Below are positions 9,000-17,500 of a stretch of 64,000 nucleotides of DNA, piece after piece (the first letter of the stretch is position 1; each line of letters opens with the position of its first letter). Under the pieces are notes generated by a model, which saw nothing but the letters and a program-made list of their open reading frames with translations, had not been told where the DNA came from and did no database searches. The translations under genes were made by a program, and so were the position numbers. Source of the stretch: Streptomyces tauricus (lineage in GTDB: Bacteria > Actinomycetota > Actinomycetes > Streptomycetales > Streptomycetaceae); assembly GCF_014650955.1 (NCBI RefSeq), contig NZ_BMVY01000016.1, positions 1-64,000 on the forward strand, in the 5' to 3' direction.

Positions 9000-9311
9000 A
9001 TGGAATCGTTGCCGCGAGTTCACCAGCAAGGCGAACAGCACGAGGCATCGGAACGACAAACCGCGCCCTCGGGCGCGCCGGCGTCCCTCGTGCGGGAGAT
9101 CGCGGCGCTGTGGGAGGAGCACCTCGACGGTCGTGAAGTCGGGGCGGACGACGACTTCTTCACGGTCGGCGGCAATTCGCTGATCGGTATCCGCGTCATC
9201 GACCGGGTGTCCCGGGACTACGGCGTCGAGCTGTCCGTGCGCGCGTTCTACCTCGCGAAGACCCCGGCCCGGGTCGCCGAGCTGATCGAGCAGGGGAGGG
9301 CGCGGACGTGA
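9000..9311 (+). CDS. Free-standing peptidyl carrier protein
   Basis: A 103-residue protein with a single PCP domain: LVREIAALWEEHL, then DDDFFTVGGNSLIGIRVI with the phosphopantetheine Ser60, and RAFYLAKTPARVAELI. The first 25 or so residues are polar and poorly structured. ATG 9000 follows a strong GGAAGG tract. Its TGA overlaps the GTG of the P450 gene, which indicates translational coupling. A discrete PCP directly coupled to a P450 is the usual arrangement for hydroxylating an amino acid while it is held as a thioester. No A domain to load this PCP is visible in the window, so the loading enzyme must lie to the left or elsewhere, or a cluster A domain acts in trans. Confidence 0.92.
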   Translation: MESLPRVHQQGEQHEASERQTAPSGAPASLVREIAALWEEHLDGREVGADDDFFTVGGNSLIGIRVIDRVSRDYGVELSVRAFYLAKTPARVAELIEQGRART

Positions 9312-10558
9312 GGTTGACGCCGGGCGCCGGGCGCGACATCGACCTCGATCGCGTCGACCTGTTCGACCTGGACCTCTACACCTCGGGCGATCCGCACCCG
9401 ATCTGGGACGCGATGCGGGCGAAGGCGCCCCTGCATCACCAAGTCCTGCCGGACGGGCGGGAGTTCTGGTCGGTGACCCGCTACGACGACGTGTGCCGGG
9501 TGCTCGGCGACCACCGGGAGTTCACCTCGGAACGCGGCACGGTGGTCACCCACCTCGGGGTGGACGACGTCGCGGCGGGCAAACTCATGACGTCCACCGA
9601 CCCACCGCGGCACACCCAGGTCCGTAGGGCCATCGGTGCCAAACTCACCGCGCGGGCGGTGGCGCCCTGGGAGGACCGGATCCGGCAGGCGATCGCGCGC
9701 TTCCTCGAACCGGCGCTCGACGGCGGCACCTTCGACCTGGCCGAGCAGGCGCTGCTCCTCCCGGCGATCGTCACAGGACCGCTGCTGGGGATCCCGGAGC
9801 GGGACTGGGACGAACTCGTGCAGCTGACCGCGATGGTGACAGCCCCCTCGGACCCGCACTTCCAGCACGGCAGCGAAGCCGCGACGCTGGCCATCTCCCA
9901 CCACGAGCTGGTCACCTACGTCACCGAGTGGGTCGCACGGCGGCGGTCGGCCGGCGGCGAGGACGGGAGCCTGCTCGACCACCTCATGAACGTCCAGGTG
10001 GGTGACGCGCCGCTGACCGACGAGGAGATCGCCCTCGACGGCTACAGCATCCTCCTGGGTGCCAACGTGACGACGCCGCACACCGTCTCGGGCACGGTGC
10101 TCGCGCTCATCGAGCGGCCCGAGCAGTTCGAAAAGGCCCAGGCGGACCCGTCGCTGATCCCGAACCTGGTCGAGGAAGGGCTGCGCTGGACATCGGCCGC
10201 GTGCAATTTCATGCGGTACGCGGTCAAGGACACCCGGATCGGTGCGGGCACGGTCCCGGCCGGCGGGGCGGTCGTCGCGTGGATCGGGTCGGCCAACCGG
10301 GACGAGTCCCAGTTCACCGGTCCGCACGAGTTCGACGTCACGCGGAGCAACGCGAACCGTCAAGTCGCCTTCGGGTTCGGCCCGCACTACTGCATCGGGG
10401 GCCCGCTGGCCCGGATGACCCTGCGCGTCTTCTTCGAGGAACTGCTCCAGCGGTTCGCATCGATCGACCTCGCCGGCGAACCGCAGCACCTGCGGTCGTA
10501 CTTCATCGCCGGGATGACCCACCTCCCCATCGTCGCCCGGAAGCGAAGGACGCCATGA
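9308..10558 (+). CDS. Cytochrome P450 monooxygenase
   Basis: A 416-residue bacterial CYP starting at GTG 9308. The I helix reads LLGANVTTPH, the ExxR motif is EEGLR near residue 289, and the haem loop is FGFGPHYCIGG with Cys362. Sandwiched with 4-bp overlaps between a free PCP and a Cys-type thioesterase, it most probably beta-hydroxylates a PCP-bound amino acid, for example to the beta-hydroxy residue that closes the lactone in azinothricin-type depsipeptides. The alternative is hydroxylation of C2 of the polyketide acyl chain, another oxidation known in that family. Only this P450 is in the window, so one of these steps must rely on another enzyme if both occur. Confidence 0.93.
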   Translation: MRLTPGAGRDIDLDRVDLFDLDLYTSGDPHPIWDAMRAKAPLHHQVLPDGREFWSVTRYDDVCRVLGDHREFTSERGTVVTHLGVDDVAAGKLMTSTDPPRHTQVRRAIGAKLTARAVAPWEDRIRQAIARFLEPALDGGTFDLAEQALLLPAIVTGPLLGIPERDWDELVQLTAMVTAPSDPHFQHGSEAATLAISHHELVTYVTEWVARRRSAGGEDGSLLDHLMNVQVGDAPLTDEEIALDGYSILLGANVTTPHTVSGTVLALIERPEQFEKAQADPSLIPNLVEEGLRWTSAACNFMRYAVKDTRIGAGTVPAGGAVVAWIGSANRDESQFTGPHEFDVTRSNANRQVAFGFGPHYCIGGPLARMTLRVFFEELLQRFASIDLAGEPQHLRSYFIAGMTHLPIVARKRRTP

Positions 10559-11289
10559 CCTCCGGCTCCGCCGCCCCGTCGCCGTGGTTCGTCCGGCCGC
10601 ACTCCACCGGCCACTCCGCCCGGATCTTCTGCTTCCCCTTCTCCGGTTCCGGGGCCTCCGCCTTCAGTGCCTGGCCCGCCGCGATCGACGACGTCGAGAT
10701 CTGCCCGGTGCAGTTCCCCGGCCGCGAGAACCGCCTCGGCCACCCCCACTACGACACCTACGAGAAGCTCGCCGCCGACCTGGTCGAACCACTGGCGCCG
10801 CTGCTCGACCGGCCGTTCGCGTTCTTCGGACACTGCGCGGGCGCGCTGCCCGCGTACGAGACCGTGCTGCGCCTCGCCGAACTCGGCCTGCCGGGGCCCG
10901 ACCGCCTCTTCGTGTCGGGTCAGCCGGCACCGCACCACGCCTCACGTGACCGGATGCTCACCCTGACCGAGCCCGAACTGCGGGACGAGGTCGCGGCGTT
11001 CATCCGCGGCCGGGGCATCGAGCCGCGTCCCGACATGATCGACATGGGCCTGTCCGTGCTGCTCCGCGACCACGCCGCCGCGGCTGCCTACCGGCGGGTC
11101 GAGCAGGTGGCGGTGGGCTGCCCCATCGTCGTACTGCAGTGGCGGGACGACCCCGAAGTGAGCGTCGAAGACCTCCAGGGGTGGCGTCGGTACGCCGACT
11201 CGGTCGACATCCGGGTGGTCGAAGGCGGCCACTACGACTTCATGGAAGCGCCGGACGAGCTGCGGAAGTTGTTGACCTCTTGGCGATGA
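10555..11289 (+). CDS. Cys-nucleophile thioesterase-fold protein, probable aminoacyl shuttle
   Basis: A 244-residue TEII-fold protein (opening IFCFPFSGSGASAFSAW) in which the nucleophile elbow is GHCAGA: Cys94 (TGC at 10834) replaces the usual Ser. The acidic region QWRDDPEV and His in GGHYDFM are retained. The coronatine enzyme CmaE and the syringomycin enzyme SyrC are alpha/beta-hydrolase relatives that use Cys to move aminoacyl groups between carrier proteins. I infer the same job here: carrying the P450 product from the PCP at 9000-9311 to the NRPS at 30240-33485, whose A domain looks inactive. The ATGA overlap with the P450 gene supports a shared pathway step. A hydrolytic editing role is possible but less well supported by the Cys. 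Confidence 0.85.
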   Translation: MTSGSAAPSPWFVRPHSTGHSARIFCFPFSGSGASAFSAWPAAIDDVEICPVQFPGRENRLGHPHYDTYEKLAADLVEPLAPLLDRPFAFFGHCAGALPAYETVLRLAELGLPGPDRLFVSGQPAPHHASRDRMLTLTEPELRDEVAAFIRGRGIEPRPDMIDMGLSVLLRDHAAAAAYRRVEQVAVGCPIVVLQWRDDPEVSVEDLQGWRRYADSVDIRVVEGGHYDFMEAPDELRKLLTSWR

Positions 11290-11356
11290 GAGCAGCGCGG
11301 CCCGTCACAAGCGCAGCCGTCAGATCCGTACGCCGAGGGAACCGGAAGGAATTCGC

Positions 11357-14300
11357 ATGACTGGCGCAGCCACCGACATCGCCGTCATCGGGATGTCGTG
11401 CCGCTTCCCCGGAGTGCACGGCCTGGAGGAGTTCTGGCGCCTGCTGCTCGACGGGGAGTCCACCGTCGGAGAGTTTCCCGGGCGGCGGGCGGCCGACGCG
11501 CACCACACGACCCACCCGGACGCCGACACCTTGAACTCGGGTTCGTTCTTCGACTCCATCGACGGCTTCGACGCGGAGTTCTTCGGAGCGGGGCCGGCGG
11601 AGGCGGCCGCCATGGACCCCGTGCAGCGGCTGGGTCTCGAACTCGCCTGGGAGGCCGTCGAGGACGCCCGTGTCCCGGCTGCCGCGCTCGCGGGCCGCGA
11701 GATCGATGTCGTGGTCGGTAGCGCACCCTCCGGGTACGAACTGCTGCGCAAGCTGTCCGGCAGCGACCGGGAGGACCACTACGCCGCGCTCGGTTCGAGC
11801 GGTGCGTTGATCGCGAACCGGATCTCGAACCTGTTCGACGTGCGCGGCATGAGTTTCTGCGCGGACTCGGGACAGTCCTCCTCACTCGTGTCGCTGGCGC
11901 TGACGTGCGACCGGATACGGAGCGGCGCGGTCGACATGGCGATCGCGGGCGGCGTGCACCTGATCGTCGACCCGGAAGCGGGACTCGGCCTGGCGAATCT
12001 GGGCGCCCTGTCACCCGACGGCCGCTGCTTCACCTTCGACGAACGGGCCAGCGGGTTCGCCCGCGGAGAGGGCGGGGCGTTCGTCGTGCTCAAGCGGCTC
12101 GACCTCGCCGTCGCCGACGGCGACCACATCTACGCGGTGGTCCGCGGCTGGGGCGTCGGCAGCGGCGGTGCGTCCAGCAGGATGCCGGATCCGAGCCCCG
12201 GCGCGCAGGCGGCGGCTGTGCTGTCGGCTCTGGAACGCGCGGCCGTCCCGTTCGACGGTGTCGACTATGTCGAGGCCCACGGCACCGGTACGCGACTCGG
12301 CGATCCGGCTGAGATCGCCGGTCTGCGCGAGGTGTTCCGGACGACCGGGCGGCGCCGCCCGCTGATGATCGGCTCGGTGAAGACGAACGTCGGGCACCTG
12401 GAGCCGGCCGCGGGCATCGTCGGCTTCGTGAAGTCGGCACTGTGCGTGGACCGCGCTCACCTGGTTCCGAGTCTGAACTTCCGGTCCCCGAACCCCGCCA
12501 TCCCGGACTTCCAGGAGGACTTCGAAGTCCTCCGAGCCGCGCGACCCTGGCCGGGCGCGCCCGGCCGGCCGCGGCGGGCAGGGGTGTCGGCGTTCGGGAT
12601 GGGCGGCACCAACGCACACGTGATCCTCGAACAGGCCCCGAAGGTGCGGGCCGAACGCCACACCCCAGGCGGGGACGTGGCGCCCACGGGTGCTTCCGCG
12701 GTGCTGCCCTGGGTGCTGTCGGCGCGGTCGGAGTCGGCACTGCGGGAGCAGGCGGCGCGGCTGCGGGATCTCGTGGCCGCGGACGCGTCGCTGTCGGCGG
12801 CCGACGTGGGGCATTCGCTGGTGTCGACGCGGTCGTCGTTCGAGCACCGGGCGGTGGTACTGGGCGAGGGCCGTGAGGACTCGCTGGCCGCCGTGGACCT
12901 GCTGGCGACGGGCGGTGACTCGGCGCGTGCTGTCCATGGGGTGGCCGCGGGGCCGGTGGATCCTGTCGTCTTCGTCTTCCCCGGTCAGGGGTCCCAGTGG
13001 CCGGGCATGGGCAGGCAGCTGTACGCGGAGTCGGAGGTTTTCGCCCACAGCATCGATGCCTGCGCACGGGCTCTGGCGCCCTGGGTGGACTGGTCACTGG
13101 TGGACGTGGTGACCGGTGTGCAGGGGGCCGCGTCGCTGGACCGGGTGGACGTGGTCCAGCCGGTGCTGTTCGCGGTGATGGTGTCGCTGGCGCGGGTCTG
13201 GCGGTCGCTGGGAGTGCACCCCGACGCCGTGGTGGGGCACTCGCAGGGCGAGATCGCCGCGGCATACGTGTCGGGTGCGCTCTCGCTGGAGGACGCGGCC
13301 CGGGTCGTCGCCCTGCGCAGCCGGGCACTGACCGAGCTGGCCGGCTCGGGCGGAATGAGCGCGGTGGCCGCGTCCCCGCAGTGGGTGCACGACCGGTTGG
13401 CGCGGTGGTCCGGGCGGCTGTCGGTGGCCGCGGTCAACGGGTCGGCGTCGGTGGTGATCTCCGGGGACGGCGAGGCGCTGGACGAGTTCGGCGCGGAGGC
13501 GGCCGGTGACGGCGTCCGGGTGCGGCGGGTCCAGGTGGACTACGCGTCGCACTCCCACCACGTCGCACGCATCCGTGATCGTCTGCTCGCGGACACCGCG
13601 GGTGTCTCGCCGAGGGAATCGGCGGTGGCGTTCCACTCCACGGTCACCCGGGAGGCACTCGACACCCGCGTGCTCGACGGCTCGTACTGGTACGACAACC
13701 TGCGCTCGACGGTGCGTTTCGGCGAGGTCGTCGAAGACCTGATGCGCGACCGCGGCGGTGTGTTCGTCGAAGTCAGTCCGCACCCCGTGCTCCAGGTGGC
13801 GATGGAGGAGGCCGCCGACGCGGTGTCGGCCTCGCCGGTGGTGGTGGGCACCCTGCACAAGGACGACGGGAGCGCGGGCAAGGTCCTGACATCGCTGGCC
13901 GAGTTGTACGTGCGCGGTGTGCCGGTGAACTGGGAGGCGGTGTTCGCCCCGCACCGGCCGCGCCGGATCGGCCTGCCGGCCTACGCGTTCCAGCGGCAGC
14001 GGTACTGGCTGACGGCGCCCGACGACACCGGCTCCGCGAACGACGACACCGGCTTCACGAACACGGGCTCCGCCACGCGGGGGATCGGCCCAGGAGTGCA
14101 CGGGGGCGCCGCCACCGGCACCGCGGCAGCGGAGTTGGACTCGGAACGGTCGGTCCTCCGGCTGGTCTGCGCCGAGACGGCAGCGGTGCTGAGCACGAAG
14201 AAGCCGGATCTGACGGGCGCCGATCTCGCGGCGAGGTCGGGCGACACCTTCAAGGATCTGGGTTTCGACTCCTCGATGGCCGTGCGGCTCCGCAACCGGC

Positions 14301-14521
14301 TCACCACGGCGGCCGGAGTGCGACTCCCGGCCACGGTCGCGTTCACCTACCCCACGCCGCGCACGCTCGGCCGCCACATCTTCACCCTCCTGGAGCCCGA
14401 GGCACCCGAGGCACCCGAGGCGCCCGAAGCTCCCGAAGCAGTGGAAGCAGTGGAGGAAACGAGGGCGGAAAACCGTAGTGACGACGATTTGTACGCATTG
14501 ATCGACCGCGGATACGTGTAG
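11357..14521 (+). CDS. Type I PKS loading module: KSQ-AT(methylmalonyl)-ACP
   Basis: A 1054-residue protein from ATG 11357 (GGAAGGA 7 bp upstream). The KS active-site Cys is replaced by Gln173 in ADSGQSSSL, the KSQ signature of decarboxylating loading modules. The AT has GHSQGE (Ser629) and YASH (729-732), a methylmalonyl signature, so the starter should be propionyl made by decarboxylation on the ACP. The ACP serine is Ser972 in DLGFDSS. The C-terminus has a PEA-repeat linker and an acidic tail SDDDLYALIDRGYV that resembles a C-terminal docking segment for the next PKS protein. No KR or DH is present. Confidence 0.95.
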   Translation: MTGAATDIAVIGMSCRFPGVHGLEEFWRLLLDGESTVGEFPGRRAADAHHTTHPDADTLNSGSFFDSIDGFDAEFFGAGPAEAAAMDPVQRLGLELAWEAVEDARVPAAALAGREIDVVVGSAPSGYELLRKLSGSDREDHYAALGSSGALIANRISNLFDVRGMSFCADSGQSSSLVSLALTCDRIRSGAVDMAIAGGVHLIVDPEAGLGLANLGALSPDGRCFTFDERASGFARGEGGAFVVLKRLDLAVADGDHIYAVVRGWGVGSGGASSRMPDPSPGAQAAAVLSALERAAVPFDGVDYVEAHGTGTRLGDPAEIAGLREVFRTTGRRRPLMIGSVKTNVGHLEPAAGIVGFVKSALCVDRAHLVPSLNFRSPNPAIPDFQEDFEVLRAARPWPGAPGRPRRAGVSAFGMGGTNAHVILEQAPKVRAERHTPGGDVAPTGASAVLPWVLSARSESALREQAARLRDLVAADASLSAADVGHSLVSTRSSFEHRAVVLGEGREDSLAAVDLLATGGDSARAVHGVAAGPVDPVVFVFPGQGSQWPGMGRQLYAESEVFAHSIDACARALAPWVDWSLVDVVTGVQGAASLDRVDVVQPVLFAVMVSLARVWRSLGVHPDAVVGHSQGEIAAAYVSGALSLEDAARVVALRSRALTELAGSGGMSAVAASPQWVHDRLARWSGRLSVAAVNGSASVVISGDGEALDEFGAEAAGDGVRVRRVQVDYASHSHHVARIRDRLLADTAGVSPRESAVAFHSTVTREALDTRVLDGSYWYDNLRSTVRFGEVVEDLMRDRGGVFVEVSPHPVLQVAMEEAADAVSASPVVVGTLHKDDGSAGKVLTSLAELYVRGVPVNWEAVFAPHRPRRIGLPAYAFQRQRYWLTAPDDTGSANDDTGFTNTGSATRGIGPGVHGGAATGTAAAELDSERSVLRLVCAETAAVLSTKKPDLTGADLAARSGDTFKDLGFDSSMAVRLRNRLTTAAGVRLPATVAFTYPTPRTLGRHIFTLLEPEAPEAPEAPEAPEAVEAVEETRAENRSDDDLYALIDRGYV
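14392..14450 (+). repeat. 9-bp tandem repeat coding Pro-Glu-Ala linker
   Basis: Repeated GAGGCACCC-like units encode the flexible linker between the ACP and the C-terminal docking tail of the loading PKS. Such linkers often vary in copy number and have no catalytic role. Confidence 0.7.
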
Positions 14522-14560
14522 CAACACCCGTTTTCCAAGCGACTGTTGGGGGAGGCCCTG

Positions 14561-17500
14561 GTGGAGGATGTCGACAAGCTCCGGTCCTACCTGCGACGCG
14601 CCGTCGGCGACGCGCAGGCACTGCGCGAGCGAGTGCGCGAGCTGGAGGAGTCCGCTCGCGAGCCCATCGCGATCGTGGGTGTGGGGTGTCGCTTCCCGGG
14701 TGGGGTGACGTCCCCCGAAGGACTGTGGGGAGTCGTGTCCGAGGGTGTGGACGCGATGGGCGACTTTCCGTCGGACCGCGGGTGGGACCTGGAGGGGCTG
14801 TACGACCCGGACCCCGACGCGCACGGGAAGACGTACACGCGCTCGGGCGGATTCCTGCCCGATCTCGCGGAGTTCGACCCGGCGTTCTTCGGCATCAGCC
14901 CGCGAGAGGCGCTGGCGATGGATCCCCAGCAGCGGCTGATGCTGGAGACGTCGTGGGAAGCGCTGGAACGGGCGGGTATCGACCCGGCCGGGCTGCGGGG
15001 GTCGGCGACCGGGGTGTTCACCGGGATCTACGGGGTCGACTACGGTCCGCGGATGGGCGGCGGGGCGGCCGGCGAGGTGGCGGGGTTCGCGATCGCGGGG
15101 ACGTACACCAGCGTGGCCTCCGGCCGGGTGGCGTACGTGCTGGGTCTGGAGGGTCCCGCGGTGTCGGTGGACACCGCGTGCTCGTCGTCGCTGGTCGCCG
15201 TCCAGCAGGCCGTGCGGTCACTGCGGTCGGGGGAGTGCGGGCTGGCGTTGGCCGGCGGGGTGTCGGTGCTGCCGACTCCGGGGCTGTTCGTGGAGGTCGC
15301 CCGGCAGCGCGGACTGTCGGCCGACGGACGGTGCAAGTCGTTCGCGGAGTCCGCCGACGGAACCGGCTGGGGCGAGGGCGCGGGCGCACTGGTGCTGGAA
15401 CGGCTGTCGGACGCGCTGCGGCACGGGCGTCGGATCTGGGCGGTGATCCGGGGTTCGGCGATCAACCAGGACGGGGCCTCCAACGGCTTGACCGCGCCCA
15501 GCGAACTGGCCCAGCAGCGGGTCATCCGAGCGGCCCTGGCCGATGCCGGTCTCTCGGCCGCCGAGGTGGACGCGGTGGAGGCGCACGGGACCGGCACGAG
15601 GCTGGGTGACCCCATCGAGGCGGAGGCGCTGCTGGCCACCTACGGGCAGGACCGGGACCCGGACAGTCCGCTGTGGCTGGGCTCGCTGAAGTCGAACATC
15701 GGCCATACCCAGGCGGCGGCCGGCGTCGGCGGGATGATCAAGATGATCATGGCGATGCGCCATGGAGTTCTGCCCAGGACGCTGCACGTGGACCGCCCGA
15801 CCCCGCACGTCGACTGGTCGGCCGGGGCGGTGGAACTGCTGACCGAGGCCAGACAGTGGCCCAGTACGCCGGGACGGCCCCGGCGGGCGGGGGTGTCGTC
15901 CTTCGGGGTCAGCGGCACGAACGCGCACCTCATTCTTGAGCAGGCGCCCGAGATGCCCGAGGCGCCCGAGGCGGAGGAGGTCGTGGCCCGCCCGGCTGTG
16001 GCTCTTCCGGCTGTGGCCCGTCCGACCGTGGCCCGTCCGGCCGTGGAGCCGGGAGGCACCCCCTCGGCCGCACCGGGCGAAAGCCCGACCACGTCCAGTA
16101 CGAGGGTGTCGGAGGGACCGTCGGCACCCGCCCCGGGGGCGGCGGTGCCATGGGTGCTGTCGGCGCGGTCCGCGCAGGCGCTGCGGGGGCAGGCGCTGCG
16201 GCTGCGGGACGGCGTGGCGGCGAACGCGGACCTGCCGGTCGCGGGGGTGGGGTATTCGCTGGTGGCGACGCGATCCCTGTTCGAGCACCGCCAGGTGGTG
16301 ATCGGCGCGGACCGGGGCGCCCTGCTAGCCGGCCTGACCGCCGCCGCCGAGGGGGGCAGGAATCCCGTCGGCGTGGTTTCCGGCGTCGCGAAGCCGGTGG
16401 GCCGGACGGTGTTCGTGTTCCCGGGCCAGGGGTCGCAATGGGCGGGCATGGGGCGGGAGTTGTGGGAGTCCAGCCCGGTGTTCGCCGAACAACTGCGGGC
16501 CTGCGCGGAGGCGCTGGCGCCCTGGGTGTCCTGGTCGCTGATCGACACCTTGCTCGGGGGACCGGAGGCGGCGGACCTGGACCGGATCGACGTCGTCCAG
16601 CCGGTGCTGTTCGCCGTGATGGTGTCGCTGGCGCAGCTGTGGCGCTCGCTGGGGGTGGCCCCGGACGCGGTGATCGGTCACTCCCAGGGTGAGATCGCCG
16701 CGGCCTGCGTCGCGGGCGCCCTGACGCTGCAGGACGCGGCCAAGATCGTGGCGCTGCGGTCCCGACTGCTGGCCACGGCCGCCCAGGACGGCGGCATGGC
16801 CGGGATCGTGCTGCCCGAACACCGCGTTCGGGAGTTGCTGGGGCGGGTGGGGCCCCGGGCCGTGATCGCCGCGGTCAACGGACCGTACTCGACGACGGTC
16901 TCGGGGGAGGCCTCGGCGGTCAAAGAACTGGTCGCGATCTGTGAGGCCGAAGGCGCTCGCGCGCGGTGGATCCCGGCGAGCGTCCCCGGGCACTCACCGC
17001 TGATGGACCAGTTCGAGGACCGGCTCCTGGACGAGCTGGGCCCGCTCACACCCGTGTCCTCACCGGTGGCCTTCTACTCGACGGTGACCGGTGGGCCGGT
17101 CGACACCGCGGAGCTGGACGCGGCCTACTGGTTCCGCAACATGCGCGAACCGGTCCAGTTCGAAGCCGCCATGAGACGCCTCCTCGAAGAGGAGTACGGC
17201 GCGTTCATCGAGGTCAGCCCGCACCCGCTGCTCACGATCAATATCCAGGACATGCTCGACAGCACCCCCGGCGCCGACGGGGTCGTGGTGGGTTCGCTGC
17301 GCCGGGGCGACGGCGGACCGGCACGGTTGTACCGATCGGTGGCCGAGGCCTTCGTGGCGGGGGTCGAGGTGTCGTGGGAGGCGGTGTTCCCGGGCTGGGA
17401 CGGCCGGTGGGTCGAGTTGCCCACGTACGCCTTCCAGCGGCAGCGCTACTGGCTGAACACACCCCAGGACACCACCACCGGGAGCACATCCGACCACCCC

